A DNA stretch of 64,000 nt from Rusavskia elegans (lineage: Eukaryota; Ascomycota; Lecanoromycetes; Teloschistales; Teloschistaceae): NCBI GenBank assembly GCA_011316305.1, contig SAUG01000024.1, positions 1 to 64,000 of the forward strand, in the 5' to 3' direction. Position numbers and translations under genes: made by a program. Each line of letters starts with the position of its first letter. Position 1 is the stretch's first letter. The notes beneath the pieces are model-generated. The model worked only from the letters and a program-made list of their open reading frames with translations. It did no database searches and had not been told where the DNA came from. Shown one piece after another: positions 20,500-33,690 of this stretch.

Positions 20500-22335
20500 A
20501 TCTACTAGTTCGGACTATCGAAAATAAAAGATTTAGACTACTACTATAAATATTTCGTTCTAATATAAAGTTCATCGGCTATATACGATTTATATAGATA
20601 GTTTTCGATAGTTATAATAATATCCGCGAGTAAATTAAATCTAATTTAAAAATCTTAAAATATTTTTTCTTTATACTAGATATCTAGTTAAATCTATAAA
20701 AGGTCGTATATTTAAAAGTATTTATATACTAGGTTATGACTTATTTTTAATTATAGAAATATCTAATTAGATTTATATCTTTTTCTACTAATTATTCCAG
20801 CCGTTTATAGTACTAGGAACTATTAAAACCTTTAGTTTAGACCGAAACTTCCAGATATTATTATCGATAATATCAGTTCTAATAATACGTTAAAAAAAGA
20901 ATTTAAAAAAGTTTTTATTCGGCTCGATAGCCGATAGAATCGAGCCTAAAATTTTCTATTTTATCTAGTTTATATAATTAATTTAATAGTCTAAAACTTT
21001 ATTAAAACTATTAGATTATAAGTAATTAGCGACGATTTTATTTAAAAATTAGATAAAATATAAGTTAGAGCTATTAGTACTAGACTATTAAATATTATAA
21101 AAAAGGTAATATATATAAATAATATAAATTTAGAAATTTTAAAACTAATATTTATTTTAGGCTCGTACTATTATAGTCTATATCTCTATTTCTTTCTAAT
21201 ATAAACTTTACTTTAAGGAAATCTAGAAAAGAGTTAATTTTGATTTTTAATCTAAAAATATAATTTAAAATATTTATATTTAATATAGTTCGATATATTT
21301 TATAATTTATTAAATATATTAAATACGCTATTTTTTTAACGAATTTATAGAAGAAAATTGGTAAAACCTATAAATATAAAGAATTATCTTTAATATAGAT
21401 AAATAGTAATTTTTTTTATAGGTAGTATATTATAGCCGTTTTATAAAATTATTTTATTAGTTTTAAAAACTATAAACGTTAGAGTTTATTTAGTATTCCG
21501 ACTTTATAGTACTATTTTCGATTAATTTACTAGAATAAAGAAAGTAGTTCGATTATCGAACTACGTTAATAAAGAAATAATACTAATAGTTTATAATAAT
21601 ACTATTTTTATACTAAAAGTAAAAGTAGATTAATTTATAAAACTATAAATATTCTGGATTCTATAGTAAAACTTAGCCTTTATCGAAACTAGAATAAAGA
21701 AGATAATAATAAAAAAATAGAAAATTTTTCGGGATATAAAAATAGGTATTAAAACGAGTTTAAAAAATATTTTACTAAATACTATAAAGAATCTATTAAT
21801 CTATTAAAGTCTAAAACCCGTTATATAAAAGAAAATAAAATAATATAAAAAAGTAATATATTATAATTTTACTAATTAGTCTAAAGTCTATTTTATCTAT
21901 TTTAAATAATATTCTTCGATAACTCTAGTATCTTTAAATAGCTACTTCCGAAGCTAATCGATATCTTTATACTAATATTACCGAAAAGAATCTAAATTAG
22001 ATATTCTAAAAAAATAATATATTAAATTTTCTAAAACTAGTATAGATAGCTTACGATTTTTTTATTTATCTAATATCTTCGATAGAAATAGAACGGACTT
22101 TTAGTTTTATAAAGAAAGTTTATTAGTAGAATCGAGCCTAAACAACTCTAGAGTATATAGAGTAGATAATAATGATTAAATACTATAATCGTACTATAGA
22201 TTTAAAAGTAGAAGAAGCTATAAAGGAGTTATAGGATATATATAATCGGATAGAACTAGAAAATAAAATTCTATTTAGGGAACGGAATTCCTTTAAAAAG
22301 AAATTTAAAAATATTTTAAATAGATTAATCTAAAT
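20500..22335 (+). pseudogene. hAT transposase relic (largest copy)
   Basis: The best preserved hAT protein traces in the window. VFRLYSTIFD near 21493-21522 lies in a stretch typical of the region before the C-terminal domain. IEIERTFSFIKKV near 22082-22120 is the hAT C-terminal dimerisation core. It is followed by EYIEQI-type sequence and a helical tail to about 22330. The two blocks lie in different frames, and CAA/CAG/TGG-derived stops are common, so it is inactive. DDE residues could not be placed with confidence. Confidence 0.6.
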
Positions 22336-23837
22336 ACTCTTTAGTTTAGAAATTTAATATCTATTCCTGATATTTAGACTATTTTATCTATTTAAATATT
22401 AAATTCTAAAATTTCGACTTTAATAAATAGAAAAAGATTAAAAAAATAAAAATATTTAAAGTTTTACTATTTTAATTAGAAGTATTATATTTTATTAAAG
22501 TTTATTATATAATAGATAATTTAAATTTTATAAAAATTTTACTAGAATAGGTCGAATAGATTTGTAAAGTAATAATTATTAATTATTTTTTAATAATAGA
22601 TTTATATAAAATATTTTTATAAAATTTTAGATAAAATTTCGAAACTTAATTTAATTATATAGAAAAAACTTTTTATATTCTAAATAAAATTAATTTATTA
22701 AAAATTAAAGTAAAATTAGCTATAAAAGAGATAATTAACTTCTAGCCAAATAAAAAATTAAAAAAGTTTATAATAAAAAGATTTAAAATTAAAATATTAA
22801 TTATTTAATTTTATATTATCTATAATTCTTTTATTGCTAAATCTACCATATAGGTATCTGAGTTATTTTATATTAGCGTCTTAGTCTCTTTATATATACT
22901 TTAGGATAAAAATAGAATTAAAATTAATTTAATAATTAAAATCTACGATTTTTAAGATTTTAAATCTATAATTTTATATTAAAATATATTATTTAGATAA
23001 AATTAGTACTTTTACTAATAATACAGTAATATATCGAAGTAATATATCTATCTAAGTCTACTATTTCTAGATATAGATAATTAGTTAGAGAATTTAATAA
23101 TTTCTTTTATATTTTTATCTTTATCGTCTTCGGCTTCTATTTCTATCTTCTTTTTAATATTTCCTTATTTTTTTATATCTTTATCTATATCTTTATTTTT
23201 ATCTTTATTTTAATTAAAGTTAATACTTTTAGCTAAATCTTTATTATCTTTAAATTTAATATTATCCTATATAAAAGAGTACCTCCCTACTATCTAATCC
23301 TTTTTATTAATTTTAATAATATTATTACTATTTTTATCCTTTTTTTTATAGAAAGATTTAATATATTTATTAGCCGTATTTCCGCTATAACTAAATTTTT
23401 TAGTAAATATTGTCTATTTTTCTAGGAAGTCTAAGATTCTAGCAAATTAAAATTTTTAAAGGCCGGTATAATAGATTATTTATTATTAGATGTAATTTAT
23501 TTTTAGAGCTATATATTTTTTTAAATATATTCTATTCGGACTATTAAAAGCGATTTTAAACTAGAAAAGATATTAAAAATAAATATTTCTATACTAGATA
23601 GTTCTATTTATATTCGATATATTATTCTAATATATTACTATATTCTATTTCTATTTTATTTTTTCGATAGTTTTTATTTTTTCCGTATCTTCTATAAATT
23701 TTTTAGTACGTAGATCGTTTCTATAATATAATACTTTATATAGATTAGTACTTAATATAATATATATTACTTTATTATATTTCTATAGATTTTTTTCTCG
23801 ATTTTATAATCTATTTCCTAATTTTTTATATTCTATT

Positions 23838-24077
23838 TGTAAAGTAGGTGTGTTTTTAGGGCAGTGTACGATTGTAGACCAGACGAAAGGTTTATAGTAG
23901 AACTAACTTATACCCCAGAAAGACTGGGGTATAGCCTAGTAATAAGAGAAAAGGAAAAAGCGGGGAAGGATCGAGATCCGACGCGCTAGCGACGTTCTAG
24001 TAACTAGGCGGCGAGCCTCGTCTCTAAATATTCTAATTATATCTCCAGGGCCTATATAACGCGTCTGGCGCTTTATA
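23838..24077 (-). repeat. 3' LTR of the gypsy element (left)
   Basis: 240 bp, beginning TGTAAAGTAGG and ending GCGCTTTATA in plus orientation. The first 90 bases keep TG/CA at sites where the right LTR has TA, so RIP differed between the two LTRs. It contains an imperfect inverted motif CCCCAGAAAGACTGGGG. Confidence 0.9.
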
Positions 24078-24439
24078 ATTACTTTTTCTTTAGCGATATC
24101 GTCCCCGATATTATATTATATCTGTCTATATATTTATAGTATTTATTAAATAAACCTATTAATTTTATAGTCAGCTATAAAGATTAAAAAGAGTAAAAAA
24201 AGAGTTACTTTTTAGCTATTATTATAATAGGCCCCTATCTATATATAATTATACTTTAGTTATATAGATATATACTAGGATAAAACTAAAAAAAAAAGAT
24301 AACGCTACTATAATTTAAATATAGATTTCCTAGAATTTATTAGATAACCCGGAGCGTATTATCGTTATATTATAGTACCGACTAAGTTAATACTATAACT
24401 TCGCTCTATTATATATATTTAAAGGAGTATATTATATCT

Positions 24440-25990
24440 ATAAATATATTTAATATCCGTATACCTATATATATATAGCTTATAAATATTATTTAATAAA
24501 AGCTCTAATAAATATAATCAAACCCGAATCTAACGTAAATATTCGAGGATTTTAAATAGTAAATAAACGTTCGGAACGATACGGTTCCGATACGCTAGCG
24601 ACGATATAGTAATATTTTACTTAGTAGGAATTCTAATTTTCTATACTTTATTTATTCGAATAGTTTTTCGCTATTTATATAGGTTCTTTACCTTTATATA
24701 TATAGATATATCTTCCCTACTATATATTAAATATTTACGCTATACGACTAGCGATTACAGCGATATAAATCGCTTATATCCTATCTTCGAATATTCGAAA
24801 GACTATTTTACTAATACTTGCTCTAAATATAAAAAGGATAGGAAAGGTCTATCTAATTATAAAACGGTATAGTTCCTTCTATTATATTAGCTTAAGACTA
24901 ACTATAATAGATACTTTATTCTTTCGACTCGGCTGTAAAGTAAATAATAAATACTTACGGGTTTACGGTTCAGAATAAAAAGGAACTATTTTTTAATAAC
25001 TATAAGTTTATAAAGAAGCTCGTTTCGGATATTATAAATATTATTAAGTATATTTCTACTTCTAACGCGATACTATATAATTTTATATAGATATCTACGA
25101 TTTTTAACTACTTCGCGGCGATATTAAATTTTACCTTTAAGCGCCTGGATATATATAAATACGCTAACTAAAGTCTAGCTCGAGAAAATAAAGTTATATA
25201 AACTAAACTAGCCGCCCCCGAATATAAACTTTATAAATATAAGGTATAGCGGGCCGCTATTATTTCTAACTTTTTTTTTTAAAACTTCGGCTTCCTTTTA
25301 TATTTACCGTTTCTATTTATTTTTCGGCGTAAAAGCTCCGCCCCGCTGGTAATATCTGGACCTTTATCTTTCGGGGTAGATACTACTAGTACCCCGGTAG
25401 CGGTATAGACGTCTACTATAATACCCTACTCTACCGCTATATTATATCCGGCTTTCGGTCTAAAACCTTTAAATATAACCTATAATCTTCTACGCGAAGT
25501 AGCTAGTCGTTAATATATTACTATAGAATCGCCGAATATACTCCGGATTATAATACCTCCGGTTACTAGATAATATAAATATTATATACTCCCTTCTAAT
25601 ACTATTTAAAAACTTTCGGATAACAGTCCTATTCCGATTTAAACGCCTACTATAGGATATCCGATACTAAAAATCGAGTAGTCTATATCTATAATTAAGA
25701 TTTCTTCGCGTAAAATAATATCCTCTTCGATAGCGCCTTTCGGTAGTCCCTTCCGCGCGTTCGATAACTATAATAATAAAGAGCTTTATTAAATTACCCC
25801 TCTATATACTATTAAATAAAAGGAGGATATATATTTATTTCCGGTAGCTCTATTATAGTTTCCACTAACTTTCTTACCTATCGCTTTATTATAGTCTCTA
25901 TTAACTCTCCCGCGCGTAGCCTCGAGGGCGCCGGAAGTATCCGGACCCTAATTTCTAGAAATTAGAATTACTAGTACCCCGGCCTTTTAG
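24440..25990 (+). pseudogene. Antisense accessory gene relic in the gypsy element
   Basis: The strand opposite to gag-pol carries a long coding-like path interrupted only by TAA/TAG. One block (about 24703-24900) contains NTCSKYKKDRKGLS, which resembles a small Cys-rich motif after RIP. A shifted frame from about 24940 passes through SLARENKVI-TKLAAPEYKLY, a leucine-heptad coiled-coil-like stretch (about 25172-25240), and then a Ser/Thr/Pro-rich region to about 25990. It lies between the chromodomain and the 3' LTR. Extra antisense genes there are known in some LTR elements. The product is unknown and the frame shift may be an indel. Confidence 0.5.
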
Positions 25991-26349
25991 GTAGTTTCCT
26001 CGTTAAATAGTCTAATATTTCTCGATACTTTTAACTCCGTCTATAAACTTCCGTAAATCCTTTTCTCGGTAGTACTAAAGTAGATTACTCCTCCGGCGCT
26101 ATCTCCCCTACCTATTATAGGATAAAAAGACAGCCTAGAATAGGAATATATAGTAAAACTAGGTCGGTTATATAAATATAGGTATCTAAAAACTAAGATA
26201 TACGATCTATATTATAGTAAGTAAAGTCCCTAGTATTATAGGCTCTATAAAATAATTTAAAAGAATTTATTAACTATAAATCTATCTCTAAATATATATA
26301 TTATACGTATATTCTATAAACGCCTAATATCTATAATTATAGTTTACTT

Positions 26350-29300
26350 CTATTAAATTCTACCTATTTTATATTTTTTTATTAGAGGGTTATCCTAATT
26401 ATATATCTCGATAAACTTCTATATATTTTTAAGGTTTTTTTATAACTACTAGAAATTATATTTCTTTAGCTAACCTGTTTATTTAATTAGATATTTAGCT
26501 TTTAGCTCCTCGCTTTTTTTAGGTTTTATAAATCTTTAATCTAAAATAGCTTCTACTTCTTATTTTTCCTTATTATTAATAAGGTCCGGTAATAGATATT
26601 CTAGTAATTCGCTGTTTTAACGGTAATAGAACTTTTCTAATAAAGATATATAAAAGGTATTATAGATCTTTAATCTAACTAGAAGAACTAACTAGTAAAT
26701 CTAAAAATCTATATATTTCGTAATCTGATACGGACCTGCGAACTTAGAGGTAATCTGTTATAATTATTTAAACTTTAGATTCTTTATAGATAATAGTACT
26801 AAATTACTAACTTTATATTCTATCTATAGATATTTCTTATTATAGTATTTAACCTAGTTTATTTAAACTTTTCTTTAATTTATATATATCGATTTATATA
26901 TCTTTTATAGATTTATAACTTTCTCTATTACTACTAGTACCTTCGTATTTACTATTTCCCTTTCTACGACGTTATTTTTAACGCCTTCGAATATTATATT
27001 AGAGTTATAGCCTATTAGTATTTTAAAAGGAAATATCTTTATAACGCTATATTCGCTGTTATTATAGGCGAATTTAGCTAAAAATAAAAGTTTAATCTAA
27101 TTCTTCTATTTTTTATAAATATATATCCTTAGGTAATACTCTAGTAATTAATTCTATTTTTCTATCTATCTATCCGTTTAAAAATAGAACGCGGTATTTA
27201 AATGATATTTAATTTTTAGATAATAGTAGATTTCTGATTAGAATTTATTTATAAAAAACAAGCTTCTATCGCTAATAATCCTATTAGGAATAAATCCTTT
27301 ATACTAAAGTTTATTAATAATAAATTCCGTAAAATCCTTTATATTAATTATCTTATAATATAGAATATACCTCGCTATTTTAGTAAATTAATCGACGGCT
27401 ACTAGTACTAAGTCTACTATACCTCGAAAATATCGAGCAGGTAGTAATCTAGTAATAAAATCTATCGCTATTTCCTTCTATAGCCGTATAGAATATAGGA
27501 GATTTTAAAGTTTTCTATATAGTTTATATCTATAGACTTTAACTTGCTAATAGATATTATACGTTTCTATATACTTTCTAATATACTTAGATAGTTTCGG
27601 CTAGCTATAGCTACGACGAATAAGTAATAAGGTTCGCTAATATCTAAAATATCTAGCTATAGGGTTATTATAATATTTTACTAGAAATTTTATATATAAT
27701 ACCTCGTCTTCGGGTATATATAAGGATTTTTTATAAAGGAAAAGACTAGTCTCTACTTCTATATTCTATAGCCCGGCTCTCTTTTTTAATTTATACTAGA
27801 TAGTCTATAAACGTTTCTAAATATTAACGTTCCGACCTTAAAGTTAGATAAGTATATCGCGTATACTAGGAGTTACTTTACTATAAGCCGTTTTATTAAC
27901 GGCAGCCTTTTACGCCGTTTAACGTAGAATATTTAGGCTATAGTATATATTCCTAGCGATAGGGTTTATTCTATTATTATATCCTTTATCGGAAATAGTT
28001 ATTACTAATCTATTATTACCGCGTCGGCGGCCTATTATACCCGGAGGTAATTTCGATATATAAAATATATCGCGTCTTTTATTTAATAGTAGAAGGTTAA
28101 TTCTATTATCTTTAGAGTTTTTAGGCTCTATAGAAGGTTTCCTAGGCCCTCTAGTTATACGCCCGTATAAAATATAATTAACTCGAACCCTTCGTATAGT
28201 AAGCGGTTTACTACTAGGTTTATAGCTAGCGAGATTTAGCTTCCGCTAAAGTATAGGTAGTATTATCTAGGCTTAAAAACTAATATCTTTATAATCCGGT
28301 CTTCTAGAAGGTAGATTAGCTAGATTAGTTTTTTCTAGATAATAGAAGATATTAAAATCTATAGTAGCTAATTTAATAATCTAATAATATTATCGAATAT
28401 TAAGTTCCTTTACTTTTATAAAATCCCGAAGGTTATTATAATCTATCTAGACCTTTACTATATACTTCGCGCCTTCGAGATAATATTTCTATTACTCGAA
28501 AATCTTAATAATAGCGAGAAGTTCGGTATTATATATCTTATAGTTACGTTCGACAGGAATTATTTTCCTCGACTAGAATATAACTAGGCGCTAGTAGCTA
28601 TTTTTATTAGATTAAGATATAATCCTAGCTAAGCCGATCCTAGAAATATTAATTTCGATATAGATTTTTTTTTTAGATCGAAATACTATAATACCCCGGC
28701 GGTATTAAAAATATACTTTAGTTTTTTAAAAGCCTTTTAGGTTCCGATAGTCTAGCGAAGCGGTTCCGATTTTTTTCCGGCTATACTTCCTATAAATAAA
28801 CTCGTTAAAGGCGTTGTAATCCGAGAATACTAATAAATAAAGCGCTAATAGAAGTTAATAAATTCTAAGAAAACCTATACTTCCCGGTAAATCTTTAGAA
28901 CTGGCTATTTCTAAATAGTTTTTATTTATTTCGGGTCTATCGATATACCTTTTATAGATACGATAAAGCCTAAAAACTCTATACTTTTAATATTAAAAGT
29001 ATATTTCTTAAAATTAAGATATAGCTATACGTTTCGAAGTTTTTAAACGATCTATTTAATATATTCCTAATATTTTTCTTCCGAATTAGAAAAAATTAAG
29101 ATATTATCTAGGTAGACTATATAGTAAATATTAACTAGTTTTTCTAAAGCCCTATTAATATAGGCTTAGAACGTTATAGGTATATTAGTAAAACCGAAAG
29201 ATATAATAAGGTATTCGAAATACCTATACCTTATACGAAATACGGTCTTCTATTTATTATCCTTTTTAATCCTAATTTAATAATAGGTATCTTTTATAGT

Positions 29301-30330
29301 ATATTTAGAAAAGTACTTTACCTCTAATAATCGATCCAGGATTTTAAAATATTCAAAGATAAAGGATTACGGTTCTTAATTATTACTTTATTAAGACCTC
29401 TATAGTCGATATATATATAAAGACTACTATCTTTCTTCGGTACGAAAAGGATTAGAACTTCTATAGAAAACGTTAAATAACGGATCCAGCCTTTTTTTAA
29501 AATACTATCTAGATAATTCTATAGCTTATTAAGCTCGCGTTTAGATAGACTATAAATTAGGCTATATAGCGGATTTCTCCTATCTAAATCGATCGTATAA
29601 TCGGTATTTTTAAGCGGCGGTAAGGAATCTGCTAGACGTATATTATAAACTTCGATCTCTTTATATATAGGTTCCGGAATCGACGGTTCGGGTTACTATA
29701 TATCCTCGTCGTTCTTATCGGCGCTGTTAGCTCCCGTCTATACGGCGGTATCGTTATTAAATCTCGTATATACGGCGGTATCGATATTAGATCTTATATA
29801 TATAGCGGTAATCGATATTATATATACTAATATATACTTTTCGGCCTATAATATATAAATAAAAACTACCGGTAAATTAATACTAAAGCGGGTTAACTAT
29901 TTCATTTCTATCTAGTTATCTTATATTACTTTATTACGGATAGGAAATCGCTATTACTCTAACCCTAAATCTATAACTATATATACTTAATATAAAGCTA
30001 GAATACCTAGAAAGATACCGTATTTATCGGTTATATCTAGAGTATAGAATCGCGATATATATATTTCTCGACGGCCCTAACTATCTATTATTATCTAGTT
30101 TAAGTTATATACTCTATAATAGATAGTACGCTAACTTTTAATCTATTAAAAACAGGGTTTTTCGGCTTTTTAGATAGGTTCTAGATCGTATTAAATAATA
30201 AAAGATTAAAAAACAATATTAATCTAGAAATCTAGGTCTAGAAATACTTTAGTTCTACTATATCCTTTTATTAGTAACTCGATAAATACTTTTATTAGGA
30301 GATTGTTCCTTACTTTAATTTATTTATTCT
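26350..30330 (-). pseudogene. pol: gypsy pol relic (RT, RNase H, integrase, chromodomain)
   Basis: Minus-strand frames show the RT active-site box YLDNILIFS near 29125-29083 (second Asp turned to Asn, a TG-to-TA change). The integrase end segment resembles FAGPYQITKY (about 26740-26710), followed by HNTFHVSLLE-like residues (about 26650-26620). A chromodomain reads EVEAILD (about 26556-26536) with a downstream EEYNSWEP-like block. Many TAA/TAG codons interrupt it. Catalytic integrase and RNase H residues were not placed individually. Confidence 0.75.
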
Positions 30331-30359
30331 AGGCTATTATTAAAACTATAACTAGCTCT

Positions 30360-31850
30360 TTTAGTTTTTTAACTAGTTAGTATTACTAGGATTATCTTTC
30401 GTCGTATTAACGATAGGCTTTTTAAATAACCGGTTACTATTATTATAAGAGTTATTAGACCTCTAATTACTTTAGTTTTTATTCTGGTTTTTAGAATAAC
30501 TCTTAGACTAATAATCTATACTACTATAAATAAAGTATATACTAGATTTATTATCCCGTTTATACTTTCTAGAGTCGTTATTACTAATATTAGGAATATT
30601 CCTTCTACCGATACTATTCCGACTATCCCGCGATCGGCTTTTCTAATTTCGATTCTCGAATTCTCGAGAGTTTCTTTTACTATATAGAGGTAGATAAGGT
30701 CTATTAATAGAAGAGTTCTACTACTAACCCGGTATTACTTTATCTATATTTTCCTATCGGATAGCTTAAGCTATCTACTTATTATAGCCGAAGTCTTTTA
30801 ATTTCGCGTTTTAAGCGCGTATAGTACGCTGTAACTCCGGACGAATCTTAAAAAGAAAAAAAATTAAACGCTATTCTTCTAATAAAGGAGGCAGCTAGGC
30901 TTCTAATAATATAAGAAAATTATAGAATTCTAGGATATCCTAGTTTTTATTCTAGATTATATAAAGATACTTCGTTACGGTATTTAGTAAACGAGATTTA
31001 GAATCGGTAATAAAATTTAAGAAAAATTCTATAAACTTATCCTAGGATATACTATTAAAAGTATTTTTATCGACGAAGGATTTCTTCTTTTCGAGCTAAC
31101 GGTTTAGCTTCTAACCTTTAATAAAGTCCTAGGCCTATCGAATTTAATCTATATAGATAGATAAGGTATCGGATTTATAAAACTAATTTCTATAGAACTC
31201 GACCTATTTATAGTACTTTTTAAAGGTTATCTTGTCGCCGTACTTTTTAGGCTCCTTAATTTTAAGCTTTAACGAAGCTTACGGCGCTCGCGAAGGCCTA
31301 ATAGCTAGCCTAAAAAAAGGTTAATCGTTATCTAGAATATAATTCGGATTTATTATACGGAAAGCCTCTATTCTACAGCGTACTTTTAAAAGGGTCTTCT
31401 TTTTCGCTACTATTTAAACTTCTAAAGCTCGAAGCTTTTTATTATTATTAAACTCGTCGCTATTATCTCCCCTATTATTCGGATTATTCGGGTCGTTACT
31501 ACTACTAGGTAGTTAGTCTATAAAGATTCCTAAAGAAGTACTTCTATTAGACTATAACTAGCTATTAGACGGCTACTATTAATAGATTTAGCTATTAGAA
31601 ATAATATAATCTTCCGACGCGCTAGTAATAAAATTACTATAGAGTTCCGATTAGCTTCTCTAAATAATAGAAAATAAACTAGAGTTTTTTTTACCGGGCG
31701 TTTTCGGGGTAGGCGGGTTATATTTATTAGATTAATCTATAATATCTATAATCCGCGATTTAATAACTTTAGCGCTAGCTTAAGGTAATTCTACCTAAAA
31801 TACTTTACTACGGCTATAGCTGCTATAAATACTACGCGTCGATATCGATA
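30360..31850 (-). pseudogene. gag: gypsy gag relic with mutated CCHC zinc knuckle
   Basis: In the minus-strand frame at about 30545-30490 a segment reads YFIYSSIDYQSKSY, with Tyr spaced Y-x2-Y-x4-Y-x4-Y. That is exactly the C-x2-C-x4-H-x4-C spacing of a retroviral-type zinc knuckle if each Cys (TGT to TAT) and His (CAT or CAC to TAT or TAC) was changed by RIP. Upstream hydrophilic sequence up to the 5' LTR is consistent with gag. Confidence 0.65.
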
Positions 31851-31909
31851 TAGTTATACTATTAATAATATATACCGAATTAAAAACGTTTAAATTAATA
31901 AATTAGAAC

Positions 31910-32149
31910 TATAAAGTAGGTATATTTCTAGAATAGTATATAATTATAGACTAGACGAAAGGTTTATAATAGAATTAACTTATACCCTAGAAAGACTAGG
32001 GTATAGCCTAGTAATAAAGGAAAAGGAGAAAGCGGGGAAGGATCGAGATCCGACGCGCTAGCAACGCTCTGGCAACTAGGCGGCGAGCCTCGTTTCTAAG
32101 CGTCCTAATTATATTTCCAGGGCCTATATAACGCGTCTGGCGCTTCACA
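31910..32149 (-). repeat. 5' LTR of the gypsy element (right)
   Basis: 240 bp, same length as the left LTR, ending GCGCTTCACA with an intact CA terminus. It is RIP-altered in its first 130 bases but keeps GCAACGCTCTGGCAACTAGG near its middle, where the left LTR has TA forms. Confidence 0.9.
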
Positions 32150-33690
32150 CTATTCTAATACGGCTTTTATTTCTATATCTACGCTTTTCTAAAAATCTAT
32201 TCCTTTAAATTTCTTAAAGTATTTATATATTATAATACGATCTATACTCTATTTTTTATTAAATTTATATTCGGTATCGGACGATTTTTTATTATATTTA
32301 CGGTATATAATTAATTTAAATTTTATAGATATTAGAATTATTTTAGATATAGTAGATAGTATACTAAATAATATAGTAGAATAATATAATTAGTAGCTAT
32401 AGAATTATCTAAAAATTTTATATATTATAGTAGTAAAATATACTAGAAGTTTATAGAAGTATATAGATTCGTTTAAAATTTTAATCTTTTAGCTATAGTA
32501 TAGCCGACGATTATCTAAATAATTTTACTTTATTTCTAATCTTCTATTCTTTAATAATTAATAACTATAATAAAATACTAATATAGTATATACTATATTA
32601 TATTATATTTTATTCTATTATTAGTTTTTTATTTCTTTCGTTTATTATAGTATAATATATAGAACGTATAAATCTAAATAGAAATAATATATTAAAGTAA
32701 TATAATTAATTATATAATAATACTAAAATTATTTTAGATAAAAAATTAATTCTATCCTATAGAAATATAGCGAAGGTTTAAGGAAATAGAATCGAATAAA
32801 ATAAAAAAAAAGATAAAGAGAAATTTTATAGTATTATAATACCGGTAATATTCTAGAATAATATATTCTAAATAGTCTGGCTAATAATCTATTAAAAGAA
32901 ATATAAATAGAAGCCTAGAACTATTATTTTTAAAGAAATCTATAGATATTAGAAAGGCTTCGAATCTTTTATTTCTAAAGTACCTTTCGCTAGATTATAT
33001 TATAAAATCTTTACCGATATTACTACTATAAATATAAATAAAAGAATCGATAGAATATAAAATATAATATTAGTAGTTTTATAGAATACGATAGAAAGAT
33101 ATATAATTACTTTTCTAATAAATAAATATATTATTTTACAATATTATTATATATATCCGACTATATTTATTTTTTATAGATTATAAACTAGCTATTATTT
33201 ATACTAAACGTATTTTACAATTTAGTAGAAAAATATCTAGTTTATTAAAAAATTAATATAGAATCTAGAAATATAGCCGGGAATATAATAATAGCTAGTT
33301 AATAATAAATTCTAGTAAATTAAAAATTCTAGAAAAAAGATATATATTTGTAGAATTATTTAAAAAATAATAATACTATTTATATAATACTAGTATATAA
33401 GCTAGTATTATATAGAATATATTACTATTTATATTATCTATAATTACTTTCGTATTCGACTATCTAATATAATTATAGATCGGATCGGATCGGGTTCCTA
33501 TTAGATTCTATTCTATAATCCGATCCGATTTTCGGTTTTAATATTAGAATTCGATCCGACCTATTTAGTAGATTAAACCGATTCAACCCGTTAAAATTCG
33601 GGTCGGATATTCGACGGTTCGATAGGAATCCGACCCGAAATAGCTAAATTAATAATATTTCGCGGCGCTGGAAAAGGATTATAGCAAAAT

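Larger units (their letters stand above)
23838..32149 (-). mobile_element. Ty3/gypsy chromovirus LTR retrotransposon (8312 bp), nested in hAT
   Basis: Two 240-bp LTRs (23838-24077 and 31910-32149) are flanked by a perfect 5-bp TSD CTATT (23833-23837 and 32150-32154). It is read on the minus strand, so the 5' LTR is the right one. Domain order in that direction is gag with a CCHC knuckle relic (about 30545-30490), reverse transcriptase YLDNILIFS (about 29125-29083, from YLDDILIFS), the integrase C-terminus, and a chromodomain (about 26560-26360). The order RT before integrase defines Ty3/gypsy, and the chromodomain defines chromoviruses. A purine-rich tract (AAAGAAAAAG) precedes the 3' LTR at about 24083-24092. 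About 2.3 kb lies between the chromodomain and the 3' LTR. All frames are broken by RIP. Confidence 0.9.
19414..33651 (+). mobile_element. Largest hAT copy (about 5.9 kb), split by a gypsy element
   Basis: Begins TAGATTGGCC at 19414 and ends AGCTAAATTA at 33651, RIP-altered forms of TAGACTGGCC and GGCCAGTCTA. A perfect 8-bp TSD, ATAATATT, flanks it at 19406-19413 and 33652-33659, so both ends belong to one insertion although they are 14.2 kb apart. Subtracting the 8312-bp gypsy element and its 5-bp TSD leaves about 5.9 kb. Subterminal CGGGTCGG-like repeats recall those of Ac/hAT elements. It carries a plus-strand transposase relic and, in the second half, a possible minus-strand gene relic. 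Confidence 0.9.
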
